This document shows, in pieces, positions 1-9,235 of a stretch of DNA of 64,000 nt. Below the pieces are notes generated by a model. That model was not told the origin of the DNA. It did no database searches and was given only the letters and a program-made list of their open reading frames with translations. A program made the position numbers and the translations under genes. The stretch comes from Oricola sp. (GTDB lineage Bacteria; Pseudomonadota; Alphaproteobacteria; Rhizobiales; Rhizobiaceae). The stretch spans positions 186,001-250,000 of the forward strand of contig NZ_JALEGV010000005.1 of NCBI RefSeq assembly GCF_022763245.1. Reading direction: 5' to 3'. The first letter of the stretch is position 1. Each line of letters begins with the position of its first letter.

Positions 1-2095
1 TCAGGTCTGGACACTTCAGCAGATCGCCGACCAGCTGACTACCGGTTACTGGACGAATCAATCAGCACAGCAGCGTTCCTTCAACGTCGGTACGGACAAC
101 TCGATCACCGTCAATCTGACGGCGCTCAGTTCGACATATGCCGATATCGCACGGGATGCCCTGCAGACCTGGACCGACGTCATTGGCGTGACCTTCGTCG
201 AAACGACGGGGACTGCGGAAATCACCTTCACCGAGACGGGCGAACGCGAAGCCTGGTCAAGTTCACGCACAAGCGGCACGACCATCACCAGTTCAAAGGT
301 GAACGTTTCCACGGACTGGCTTACCAGCCAAGGCAGTCAATACACCTATCAGACGTTTATCCATGAAATCGGTCACGCGCTCGGGCTGGGACATGCAGGA
401 AATTACAACGGCAGCGCGAATTACGGGACCGACAATCTCTACGCTAACGATTCCTGGCAAGCGACGATCATGTCGTATTTCAGCCAGAGCGAGAACACCT
501 CAATCAACGCCTCCTTCGCGTATCTGCTCACCCCGATGCTCGCCGACATCGTCGCGATCCGTGACCTCTATGGCACCGCTGCAACGACGCGGACGGGAGA
601 CACGGTCTACGGTTACAGCAACAACACGGGCAACAGCAGTTTCGGCGAAAGTGTGATCGACTTTCTGGGCAGCAGCGCGTTCTCGCTGACGATCGTTGAC
701 GACGGTGGAACGGACACGCTCGACCTTTCGGGGTCGAGCAAGAACAACCGTATCGATCTCACGCCTGGTTCTATTTCAGATACAGGCGGGCTGATCGGCA
801 ATCTTTCGATAGGCCCGAACACCGTCATTGAGAACGCTTATGGCGGAACGGGCAACGACACCATCACCGGCAATGACGCCAACAATGTTCTTGCAGGCGG
901 CGATGGCGACGACACGCTCTATGGCAAGGACGGGGACGATGTGCTCCACGGAGAGGCCGGCGCGGACGCGCTCGACGGCGGCATCGGTATTGACTGGGCA
1001 AGTTACGCCGACGCCCCGGCCGGCGTGAAGGTCGACCTGGTCAATCCGGGTGACAATACCGGGGTCGCCGCCGGCGACACATTCGTCTCGATCGAGGCCC
1101 TTGAAGGCAGCGCCTACAATGACATTCTGTACGGCGACTCCGGCGACAACATACTTGTTGGCAATTGGGGAAATGACCAATTGGCCGGCCGGTCCGGCGC
1201 GGACAGCTATGTCGGCGGCATCGGTGCGGATGATTTCTACATCGACGCCCAGGACGTCTCCTTCGATGGCGGCAGCGGCTATGACCGCATCATTGTCTTC
1301 GATACCAACGGCGTGAATGTCGCGCTCTCGGGCACCAACATCGAACGCGTCATCGGCGGCAGCGGTGACGACACCTTCGATGGCACCGGGGTCACGACGT
1401 CGCTTGTCATCAGCGGGCTCGGCGGCAACGACACGCTCACCGGCGGTTCGGCGGTAGACCAGATCTCGGGTGGCGACGATGACGACACGCTGGACGGTGG
1501 CGATGGCAACGACTTCCTTTTCGGCGATGGCGGGTCGGACAACTTCATCGGCGGCAAGGGCGACGATCGCTTCTTCGCCGATTCCGGCGACGCCTCCTTC
1601 GACGGCGGCGAGGGCTATGACCGGATCTACATCCAGGACACCGGAAGCTTCGTCTTTTCGTTGGCCGGCACGGATGTCGAGCGGGTCAACGGCAATGACG
1701 GCAATGACGTTCTCGACGCGACCGGCGTGACGACCAGTGTCACGCTGGCGGGCGGTGGCGGGTCCGACACGCTCACCGGCGGCGACGGCAATGACGTGAT
1801 TGCGGGCCAGGCCGGCGCCGACATCATCGAAGGCGGGGCCGGAACGGATTCGCTGTTCGGCGGTGCGGATGCGGACACCTTCGTGTTCAATGCCGGCAGT
1901 GGCGTCGACTACATCGCCGACTGGGAAGACGGCTCCGACAAGATCGACTTCTCCGGCTATGCGGCTGTCGACGAGTTCTCGGACCTGACGATCATCGACA
2001 ATGGCGGGATGACCCGCATCGAGTTCGACGGCAACGCGATCCTCGTTCTCGGCTCGACGGGGGAGATCGAACAGTCAGATTTCGTGTTCGTTTGA
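1..2095 (+). CDS. Serralysin-type M10 metalloprotease with RTX repeats, 5' end outside window
   Basis: This is a secreted zinc protease with an RTX C-terminus. The frame is open from base 2, so the true start lies upstream of the window. The visible N-terminus has the serralysin-like stretch [14 protein letters not shown]. The zinc site [11 protein letters not shown] (HExxHxxGxxH) is at 362-394, and the Met-turn TIMSYF follows at about 467-484. From about 840 onward there are GGxGxDxLx nonapeptide repeats, which in this family bind calcium and accompany type I secretion without a cleaved signal peptide. No type I exporter is visible here. The last ~300 codons (about 1185-2095) are nearly the same as the C-terminus of the giant RTX protein on the opposite strand, so both probably carry the same secretion and folding tail. 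The family call is firm; the substrate is unknown. Confidence 0.93.
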   Translation, partial: QVWTLQQIADQLTTGYWTNQSAQQRSFNVGTDNSITVNLTALSSTYADIARDALQTWTDVIGVTFVETTGTAEITFTETGEREAWSSSRTSGTTITSSKVNVSTDWLTSQGSQYTYQTFIHEIGHALGLGHAGNYNGSANYGTDNLYANDSWQATIMSYFSQSENTSINASFAYLLTPMLADIVAIRDLYGTAATTRTGDTVYGYSNNTGNSSFGESVIDFLGSSAFSLTIVDDGGTDTLDLSGSSKNNRIDLTPGSISDTGGLIGNLSIGPNTVIENAYGGTGNDTITGNDANNVLAGGDGDDTLYGKDGDDVLHGEAGADALDGGIGIDWASYADAPAGVKVDLVNPGDNTGVAAGDTFVSIEALEGSAYNDILYGDSGDNILVGNWGNDQLAGRSGADSYVGGIGADDFYIDAQDVSFDGGSGYDRIIVFDTNGVNVALSGTNIERVIGGSGDDTFDGTGVTTSLVISGLGGNDTLTGGSAVDQISGGDDDDTLDGGDGNDFLFGDGGSDNFIGGKGDDRFFADSGDASFDGGEGYDRIYIQDTGSFVFSLAGTDVERVNGNDGNDVLDATGVTTSVTLAGGGGSDTLTGGDGNDVIAGQAGADIIEGGAGTDSLFGGADADTFVFNAGSGVDYIADWEDGSDKIDFSGYAAVDEFSDLTIIDNGGMTRIEFDGNAILVLGSTGEIEQSDFVFV

Positions 2096-2125
2096 TTGAC
2101 GACGTCAGTTCGGAATGTCTCTGGA

Positions 2126-2602
2126 TCATGTGGAGCAACACCGCCACGCCACGACATCCTGCCGGCGAGCATATCCTCTCCAGATGTAGTTGACGTTTGA
2201 GAGCCCTCCAACGGCTATGCGCATCTCATCAAGCCAATCACGCCTTATGAAGGCGCGCCCGTACCCGCTCGGAAAATCCAGGATGCGGCTGAACTCCTCG
2301 CGGGGCGCGACCGCCTTGATACAGTCGAGAGCGGTCTTTCCCATCCAATATTAGAGATCTGTTCGCCCCATCGCGACCATGTTGTCGTTCGGATGTATTT
2401 CCGCGACGAACCGATCGCTGTCGAGATAGCCGGCCAGAGAGTCAGTCGGGGAAGTGAACGATGTCCCATCGATTTGCATTGCGACCTGCCCAGTGAATGT
2501 CCGCGACAAGCTCCTGTTCAGGTCGACCCCGCACGCAAAGCTTCGAGCCGTTGTGTCCATGGCAGTTTCGCACAACAATAGCTTGAGATCACGGGATTCC
2601 AA
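2126..2602 (-). pseudogene. Broken class I SAM methyltransferase remnant
   Basis: Reading the minus strand from an ATG at 2602, the frame gives a methyltransferase-like N-terminus with the stretch AEIHPNDNM. It meets an in-frame TAA at 2353-2351 and then continues in the same frame with KTALDCIKAVAP and ILDFPSGYGRA, a SAM-binding motif I-like segment. After that motif the protein no longer looks like a methyltransferase, and it ends at 2126 after only ~70 more residues. The gene therefore has both a nonsense codon and a missing C-terminal half. The intact methyltransferase at 2614-3255 lies immediately upstream on the same strand. Assignment rests on motif I and the preceding segment only. 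An alternative is two unrelated short reading frames. Confidence 0.55.
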
Positions 2603-2613
2603 CCGAGCCGGGG

Positions 2614-3255
2614 CTAGGCTGCTGGCCGCCGTAGCAAAGAAACCCCGTCGAGCTGCTCATGGCCGCCCCAGAAAATCTCCTTCGAAGCAACAACCTCAAG
2701 GCCGGCGTCACGCGCGAAGCCGTTGAATATCGTCCGCGTCATCCTGTGGCGGGCATGCGGCCCCAGGCCGTCCTGTTGATCGACGGGGGGATCGTAATTC
2801 GAATGGTGAAAAAGCGCCTGCCCGCCGGGTGCGAGGACCCGCGCTGCATCCTCCAAATAACTGCGGACAAGCTCTGGCGGGAAATGCACCATGGCGTCGT
2901 AGCAGAAGATGGCCGTCAGATGCCCGTCCTCGACGGGCTGGAAGGTGAACCCGTCATTTACGCGGAAAGCAACATTCGAGAAGCGCCCCAAACGCCTCCT
3001 GCAAAATGCGATGTTGGCGGGAAGAATATCCATCAGGATCAATTGTTCTGCCATCGGTTGAACGATTTCTGCGTGCCGACCATGGCCACAGGCCAGCTCA
3101 AGGGTTCTTGAGAGGTCCATTTCCCCGAACATTCGCCTGAATACCCTACCCTCTCCCCAAAACATATCCGTGTGAGTCTCGGCAAAGTCATAGTAGGTGC
3201 TGTCGATCCATGGCTTCGCCGCGTCTGCGGCAATCTGCTTCAAATCCGGCACCAA
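2614..3255 (-). CDS. Class I SAM-dependent methyltransferase
   Basis: The 213-aa product is about the usual length for a small class I methyltransferase. The SAM-binding motif I is LELACGHGRHA (residues 52-62). The acidic strand-2 end falls in LILMDILPANI. A motif III-like AARVLAPGGQALFHHSNY follows near residue 140. The family moves a methyl group from S-adenosylmethionine to an acceptor, which the sequence does not reveal. It lies between two RTX genes and beside a methyltransferase pseudogene. Similar enzymes are common in glycan loci, so sugar or O-antigen methylation is a reasonable inference. The start is an ATG at 3255. Confidence 0.82.
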   Translation of the reverse strand: MVPDLKQIAADAAKPWIDSTYYDFAETHTDMFWGEGRVFRRMFGEMDLSRTLELACGHGRHAEIVQPMAEQLILMDILPANIAFCRRRLGRFSNVAFRVNDGFTFQPVEDGHLTAIFCYDAMVHFPPELVRSYLEDAARVLAPGGQALFHHSNYDPPVDQQDGLGPHARHRMTRTIFNGFARDAGLEVVASKEIFWGGHEQLDGVSLLRRPAA

Positions 3256-3437
3256 AAACTTCCCCTAGGATGCCTCACATGACAATTTGAGGCGAATCTA
3301 CTTCGATTTCTAAATATGTATCGAACAAGATGAATTGTTTCAATCTCGGAAAATCTATTGCCGGACGCACCATTAGAGTGCGAAATATTGTTCGCCATGA
3401 CGTAAAAATATTGCCAACAAGGGAATCAATAGGCAGG

Positions 3438-3468
3438 CCTGCCCCGAGACTTTTTGATCCGGGGCAGG
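3438..3468 (-). terminator. Hairpin downstream of the giant RTX gene
   Basis: A perfect 9-bp inverted repeat (CCTGCCCCG / CGGGGCAGG) has a 13-base loop. It lies 25 bases beyond the stop of the RTX gene on the minus strand. It has no clear U-run after the stem, so it is either an RNA-stabilising hairpin or a weak/Rho-assisted terminator. Confidence 0.45.
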
Positions 3469-3492
3469 AGAAGGCAGCTGCTTGGAGCGTCA

Positions 3493-6400
3493 TCAGACAA
3501 AGATGAAGTCGGACGCCTCGATCTCGCCTGTTGATCCGAGCACCAGGACCGTGTTGCCGTCGAATTCGATGCGGGTCATTCCGCCATTGTCGATGATCGT
3601 CAGGTCGGAGAACTCGTCGACTTCCGCATAGCCGGAGAAGTCGATCATGTCCGTGCCATCTTCCCAGCCGACCAGATAGTCGAAGCCGCTGCCGGCGTTG
3701 AACACGAAGGTGTCCGCACCGGCACCGCCGAAGAGCGAGTCCGTGCCGGCCCCACCCTCGATGATGTCGGCGCCGTCCTGGCCCGCAACGACGTCATTGC
3801 CGTCGCCGCCAGTCAGCGTGTCCGCCCCCCCGCCGCCGGCCAGCGTGACATTGGAGGTCACGCCGGTCGCGTCGAGAACGTCATTGCCGTCATTGCCGTT
3901 GACCCGCTCGACATCCGTGCCGGCCAGCGAGAAGGTGAAATTGCCCGTGTCCAGAATGAACACACGGTCATAACCTTCGCCGCCATCGAAGGAGGCGTCG
4001 CCGGAGTCGGCGAAAAACTGGTCGTCGCCCTTGCCGCCGATGAACGTGTCCGATCCGGCGTCGCCGAACAGGAAGTCGTCGCCGTCGCCGCCATCCAGCG
4101 TGTCGTCATCGTCGCCACCGGAAATCTGATCCGTGACAGATCCCCCGGTGAGAATGTCATCGCCGCCGAGGCCGCTGATGACCAGCGAGGTGGTGACCCC
4201 GGTGCCATCAAAGGTGTCGTTGCCGCTGCCGCCGATGACGCGCTCGATATTGGTGCCGGCAAGCGCCACGTTCACGCCATTGGTGTCGGCGACGATGATG
4301 CGGTCGTAGCCACCGCCGCCATCGAACGAGACATCCAGGGCGTCGATGTAGAAATCGTCCGCACCGGTACCGCCGACGAAGCTGTCCGCCCCGCTGTTGC
4401 CCTGAAGCTGGTCATTGCCGAAGCCTCCGATGAGCGTGTCGTTGCCGAGCCCGCCCCGCAGCACATTGCCGCTGCCGCCATTGGCATTGAGCGTATCGTC
4501 ACCTCCGAACCCTTCGATCAGGTTGGCGGACCCGTTGCCGGTGATGACATCGGCCCCCGAACCGCCCTTCACGTTCTCAATGTTGGAGACCGTGTCGCTG
4601 CCGATCTCCGACCCGGACGCCGTTCCGGCATAGAGCGTCACCGTCACGCCGAGCGTCGTGCTTTCGTAGTTGAGCGTGTCCGTGTCGGCACCGCCGTCGA
4701 TCGTGTCGTTGCCCTCGGCGCCATAGATCTCGTCGTCGCCGGCGCCGGTATCGATGGTGTCATCGCCGCCCAGTCCCCAGACCTCGTTGGCATCCGAATT
4801 GCCGGTCAGGACGTCACCAAACGAAGAGCCCTCAATATTCTCGATCGAAGTGAGCGTGTCGGTGTTCCCGTGCCCATCCGTCGCCGTTCCGGTTCCGAGA
4901 TTGACGGAGACGGCGGCGACGGCGTTCCAATAGGACACGCCATCATTGCCGCCGCGTCCGTCGATGACGTCGCTCCCGCCGACGGTGTAGTTCGGCGTGA
5001 ATTCATCGCCTTCCTGATCGGGAATGAACCAGTTGTCCCCGTCATCGCCCGAGAGCGTGTCAGAGAAGTTCGAACCGCCGATCGACTCGATGTTCGAAAG
5101 CGTGTCATTGCCTTCGCCGCCGGTTACGACGCCGGTGCTCAGATCGACCGACACCGCTGAAGCGGCGCGCCCGTACCAGACGAAATCCTCGCCGTCCCCG
5201 CCGTCGATCGTGTCGTCTCCCAGTTCGCCGCTGAAGGAATTGTCGCCGCTGTCACCGGTCAGAACATCGTTGAAATCGGATCCGATGACACGCTCGATGC
5301 TGGTGAGAGTGTCCGTCCCCGACATCCCGTCATCGGCTGTTCCCGTTGCGAGATTGACCGTCACCGCGGCGGTACTCGTGCCGTAATCGACCCGGTCCCA
5401 ACCGTCACCGCCATTCAGCGTGTCATCCCCCTCGCCGCCGATGAGCCAATCATTGTCGGCGCCACCATTCAGGGTGTCGTTGCCTGCGCCACCCTCGAGC
5501 CGGTCGGCACCCGAACCGCCGCCGAGAATGTCGACTTCAGCCCCGCCATAGAGGAAATCGTTCCCGTCATTGCCCTCCAGCGTGTCCTGGCCGTCATCAC
5601 CGTGCAATTCGTCGCTGCCGTCGCCGCCATACATTTCGTCATTGCCATCACCACCTTCGAGGGTGTCGTCGCCGCCGCGGCCGTCGAGGTAGTTGTCCTG
5701 ATCGTCACCAATCAGCGTGTCGGACAGATCAGTCCCGTGCACGGCTTCGATGTCCACGAGCGTGTCGGTATCGCCGAACGTGTCCGTCGCCGTGCCCGTC
5801 GACAGATCAACCGAGACGCCAGCGCCGCCATTTTCCAGGTAATAGGCGACAGAATCCCAGCCGCCATTGCCGTCGATCAGATCATCGCCGCCCTCACCGA
5901 CCCAGCTTTCCGACGCGTTGTTCGGACCGCTGCCAAAATCGGAACCGATCAGCGTGTCGGCATCCTGCGTGCCTTCGAAGTGGTCGGCGTAGGTGAAGGT
6001 GTCGTTGATGCCCGTCCCGGTGACGGTGCCGCTGCCTGAGCTGCCGGAAACAGTCAGCGTGATGCCACCGATGCCGCTGAGTTCCTCGTAGATCAGATCG
6101 AGGCCGCCACCGGCTCGATCGGCGAAAGCGGCGGCATGGCCCGTGATCGTGTCGCTGCCCAGGCCCGCCTGGATGATGTCGCCGAATCCTTGCGATTCCG
6201 ACGTACCGCCCGAAGCATCGATGATATCGTCGCCCGCACCGGCAAAGATCTTGTCCCGACCGTTTCCGCCGTCGATCGTGTCGTCGCCGTCACCCCCGAT
6301 AATCTCGTCATCGCCATCGCCGCCGCTGATGGTGTCGTTGTCGCCGTGCCCGTTGAGGTAGTTGTTTTCCGCGTCGCCAGTCAGAGTGTCGGACTGGCCA

Positions 6401-8574
6401 GTGCCATTGACGGCCTCGATGTCCTGGAGCGTGTCCGTGTCGCCGAAGGTGTCGGTGGCCGTACCGGTCGCGAGGTTGACGATCACGCCCGCACCGCCGT
6501 CCTCGAGGTTGTAATCAACCGTGTCCCAGCCGCCATTGCCGTCGATCAGGTCGTCGCCGGCTTCACCCACCCAGCTTTCATTCGCATTGTTGGGGCCGCT
6601 GCCATAATCCGAGCCGATGAGCGTATCGGCGTCCTGCGTGCCCTCGAAATGATCGGCGTAGGTGAAGGTGTCGTTGACACCCGTTCCGGTGACCGTGCCG
6701 CTGCCCGTGGTCCCAGAAACGGTGAGCGTGATACCGCCAATGCCGGACAGCTCCTCGTAGATCAGGTCGATGCCGCCGCCGGAACGGTCGGCGAAAGCCG
6801 CCGCATGGCCGGTGATCGTGTCACTGCCCAGACCCGCCTGAATGACGTCGCCGAAGCCCTGAGACTCCGACGAACCGCCAGAGGAATCGATGACGTCGTT
6901 GCCAGAGCCGGCATTGATGTTGTCGCGGCCGCCACCGCCGATGATCGTGTCGTCGCCGTCGCGGCCCTCGAAGTAGTTGTCGTGGCCGTCGCCAGTCAGC
7001 GCATCGGCGAAGTCGGTCCCGATCACCGCCTCGAAACCGGACAGGGTATCGGTGTCACCGAAACCGTCGGTCGCCGTCCCGGTCGACAGGTTGACCGTGA
7101 CGCCACTGCCGCCGCCATAGCGTTCGTCGCGGTCATAGCGCAGCGTGTCCCAGCCGTCGCCGCCGGCAAGCGTGTCGTCGCCCTCAAGGCCATTGATGTG
7201 ATTGTCGGCGGCGTCGCCGGTGATCGTGTCAGAGAAGGCCGAACCGCGGACATGCTCGACATTGCTCAGCGTGTCCGTTCCGCCATCGCCATCGTCGGCA
7301 GTCCCCGTGGAGAGGTTGACGGTCACCCCGCTGCCCGCCTCCGTGTAGACAACGACGTCGTACCCGGCGCCGCCGTCGATGCTGTCATCGCCGGTTCCGC
7401 CCCTGATGAAGTCGTCGTCGTCGCCGCCGTCGATCGTGTCGTTGCCTGCCCCGCCGGCGATCTCGTCATAGCCTCCGCCGCCATTGATCGTGTCGTCGCC
7501 GTCCAGGCCCTCCAGGACGTTGTCCTGGCCGTCACCGGTCAACGTGTCGGCACTGTCGGTTCCGATCACCTCCTCAAAGCCGGAGATCGTGTCCGTGTCA
7601 CCGAAGCCATCCGTTGCAGTGCCCGTGGCAAGGTTGACGACGACGCCGGCCGTCCCGCCGTAATTGGCGTCGCGGCTGTAGCGAAGCGTGTCGCGCCCGT
7701 CGCCTCCGACCAGCGTGTCATCGCCTTCCAGGCCGGCGATACGATTGTTGCCTGAATCGCCCGTGATCGTGTCGGCGAAGGCCGAACCCCGCACGTGCTC
7801 GATCGAGGTGAGCGTATCCGTTCCACCGTCACCGTCGCTGGCGGTACCGGTGGACAGATTGACGTTCACTCCACTTGCGGCATTCGCATAGGAAGCGGTG
7901 TCGTTGTCGGCGCCGCCATCGATCGTATCGTCGCCAGGGCCGCCGACGATGTAGTCATAGCCATCACCGCCGTTGAGCGTGTCGTTGCCGCTCCCGCCGT
8001 CGATCGAATCATCGCCGCCATTTCCGTTGACGGTGTCGTCACCGTCACCGACGCTGATGTCGTTGCCGTCATCCGTGTCCTCGACGACGTCCACATTGCT
8101 GGCCGACCCGTTCGGCAAGCTCGCAAAGGCGATGAACTCTCCAGGGCCAAATCCCGTTCCGGTATTCGCCGGACCGAGCCCGGTGACGGTCGAAAAGAAC
8201 GAATTCACATCGGAAAGGCTCGACGGGTTGGGAATGTCATCGCCACCGAGTTCAAGGACGTAGAGATCGTTCGTCGTGACGTCCTCGACCGTGAGAATGT
8301 AGGAAACGTTTCCGCTGCCCCAGTTGATGACGCCGAGATAGCTGATCAGATCCGGATCATTCGTGTCGAACACGCTCCCGTTCAGGGTTGCGTCGTTCAC
8401 GTCCACGTCGAGATCGACCTCGGGAAGATCATCCGGAACGAGCTCGGCAATGCTGTAGGTGAAGCCCGTCACGTCGTCACTGACGCTGAGCACGAGGGTC
8501 GCGGAATCGAACGACGTGAAGTTGTCGTTGATGTCACGACCGAGCTTGAAACCTTCGAAAGTGTAAGTCGTCAT
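3493..8574 (-). CDS. Giant RTX/hemolysin-type calcium-binding repeat protein (~1693 aa)
   Basis: This is a very large acidic repeat protein, probably secreted by a type I exporter and acting as an extracellular or surface-associated calcium-dependent protein. The first ~150 residues are non-repetitive. The rest is dozens of GGxGxDxLx repeats interleaved with VNLSTGTA-D-GDTDTL-IE-V-G modules. Two large internal duplications are visible: a 223-aa module (669 bases apart; copies around 6340-6890 and 5670-6221) and a 181-aa offset near 7200-7870. The C-terminal ~304 residues match the M10 protease at 1-2095. The start at 8574 (MTTYTFEGF) is preferred over the ATG at 8592 because AAGGATGGGG lies just before it. 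There is no catalytic domain that I recognise, so adhesin, matrix or S-layer-like roles are all possible. Confidence 0.9.
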   Translation of the reverse strand: MTTYTFEGFKLGRDINDNFTSFDSATLVLSVSDDVTGFTYSIAELVPDDLPEVDLDVDVNDATLNGSVFDTNDPDLISYLGVINWGSGNVSYILTVEDVTTNDLYVLELGGDDIPNPSSLSDVNSFFSTVTGLGPANTGTGFGPGEFIAFASLPNGSASNVDVVEDTDDGNDISVGDGDDTVNGNGGDDSIDGGSGNDTLNGGDGYDYIVGGPGDDTIDGGADNDTASYANAASGVNVNLSTGTASDGDGGTDTLTSIEHVRGSAFADTITGDSGNNRIAGLEGDDTLVGGDGRDTLRYSRDANYGGTAGVVVNLATGTATDGFGDTDTISGFEEVIGTDSADTLTGDGQDNVLEGLDGDDTINGGGGYDEIAGGAGNDTIDGGDDDDFIRGGTGDDSIDGGAGYDVVVYTEAGSGVTVNLSTGTADDGDGGTDTLSNVEHVRGSAFSDTITGDAADNHINGLEGDDTLAGGDGWDTLRYDRDERYGGGSGVTVNLSTGTATDGFGDTDTLSGFEAVIGTDFADALTGDGHDNYFEGRDGDDTIIGGGGRDNINAGSGNDVIDSSGGSSESQGFGDVIQAGLGSDTITGHAAAFADRSGGGIDLIYEELSGIGGITLTVSGTTGSGTVTGTGVNDTFTYADHFEGTQDADTLIGSDYGSGPNNANESWVGEAGDDLIDGNGGWDTVDYNLEDGGAGVIVNLATGTATDTFGDTDTLQDIEAVNGTGQSDTLTGDAENNYLNGHGDNDTISGGDGDDEIIGGDGDDTIDGGNGRDKIFAGAGDDIIDASGGTSESQGFGDIIQAGLGSDTITGHAAAFADRAGGGLDLIYEELSGIGGITLTVSGSSGSGTVTGTGINDTFTYADHFEGTQDADTLIGSDFGSGPNNASESWVGEGGDDLIDGNGGWDSVAYYLENGGAGVSVDLSTGTATDTFGDTDTLVDIEAVHGTDLSDTLIGDDQDNYLDGRGGDDTLEGGDGNDEMYGGDGSDELHGDDGQDTLEGNDGNDFLYGGAEVDILGGGSGADRLEGGAGNDTLNGGADNDWLIGGEGDDTLNGGDGWDRVDYGTSTAAVTVNLATGTADDGMSGTDTLTSIERVIGSDFNDVLTGDSGDNSFSGELGDDTIDGGDGEDFVWYGRAASAVSVDLSTGVVTGGEGNDTLSNIESIGGSNFSDTLSGDDGDNWFIPDQEGDEFTPNYTVGGSDVIDGRGGNDGVSYWNAVAAVSVNLGTGTATDGHGNTDTLTSIENIEGSSFGDVLTGNSDANEVWGLGGDDTIDTGAGDDEIYGAEGNDTIDGGADTDTLNYESTTLGVTVTLYAGTASGSEIGSDTVSNIENVKGGSGADVITGNGSANLIEGFGGDDTLNANGGSGNVLRGGLGNDTLIGGFGNDQLQGNSGADSFVGGTGADDFYIDALDVSFDGGGGYDRIIVADTNGVNVALAGTNIERVIGGSGNDTFDGTGVTTSLVISGLGGDDILTGGSVTDQISGGDDDDTLDGGDGDDFLFGDAGSDTFIGGKGDDQFFADSGDASFDGGEGYDRVFILDTGNFTFSLAGTDVERVNGNDGNDVLDATGVTSNVTLAGGGGADTLTGGDGNDVVAGQDGADIIEGGAGTDSLFGGAGADTFVFNAGSGFDYLVGWEDGTDMIDFSGYAEVDEFSDLTIIDNGGMTRIEFDGNTVLVLGSTGEIEASDFIFV

Positions 8575-9235
8575 GGTTGCCCCATCCTTCATGTGCAGAT
8601 GTTTTCGGGCCCGCTTGGACCAGCCCGACGGATCGACGCGAGGTTAAGAAACAGTGAATCAGAGCGCATGACCCATTTGGTCTACGGATGTCTTTCCCTT
8701 GGTGCGCCATGAATTATTAATTCAGATAAGAGTTTTCTTTCTAATTTTTCTAAATCAAAAAATAGCATCACGCTAAAATGACTACTCTCAATATTGAAGC
8801 AATATTCATATTAAAATGTTTATTCGAGTCAATTTCCGATAATGTGTTTATCATGATGATACTATTATTCCATATTGCGACATCAAACTCTGACCCCCAT
8901 GATGTATATTAGAACACGGAACGCAACTTCCCTTTTGCAGCACGGGCGCTCAAATTGAGGAGCCTTCCTCGCCGAGACCGCGCAGGAATTTCGACTGGCG
9001 TCCCCGAAGGCCGATATGCCAAAAGGGCTCCGGGCTGCTCATCCGCTCAAAGTTGACTGGGGATTTGAAACGAATGACGCCAATCGGCACTTTCGGCACT
9101 TGTCGATACGGCGCGCTGCCCGTTGCGGCGGACGAAGCCGGCAGCCGCCGCACGGTCCGGCATGTCGCTCTTCAGAGTTCCGCAATCGTGATCCATTTTC
9201 CGGCGGGCTCGGGACTGTAGAGGCCGACGTCCGAG
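8575..9235. other. Divergent intergenic region with an AT-rich core
   Basis: About 660 bases separate the minus-strand RTX gene from the plus-strand 1650-aa glycosyltransferase gene. Roughly 8705-8935 is strikingly AT-rich against the GC-rich genome, with many runs of A and T. Bases 9000-9235 return to high GC. The region must hold both divergent promoters, and the AT-rich core resembles targets of silencing proteins such as MucR or H-NS-like factors, but I can point to no specific operator. No convincing gene was found inside. Confidence 0.6.

Noticed and set aside
3493-8574. CRISPR-like or satellite repeat array
   Set aside because: The periodicity is coding: repeats translate into GGxGxDxLx calcium-binding nonapeptides with no constant spacer structure.
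6136-8712. Plus-strand frames of 539 and 305 aa opposite the RTX gene
   Set aside because: They are antisense to a periodic GC-rich repeat gene, so periodic open frames are expected.
8950-9153. Minus-strand frame of 67 aa in the RTX/glycosyltransferase spacer
   Set aside because: No ribosome site, no family resemblance I can support, and a neighbouring overlapping frame is equally open.
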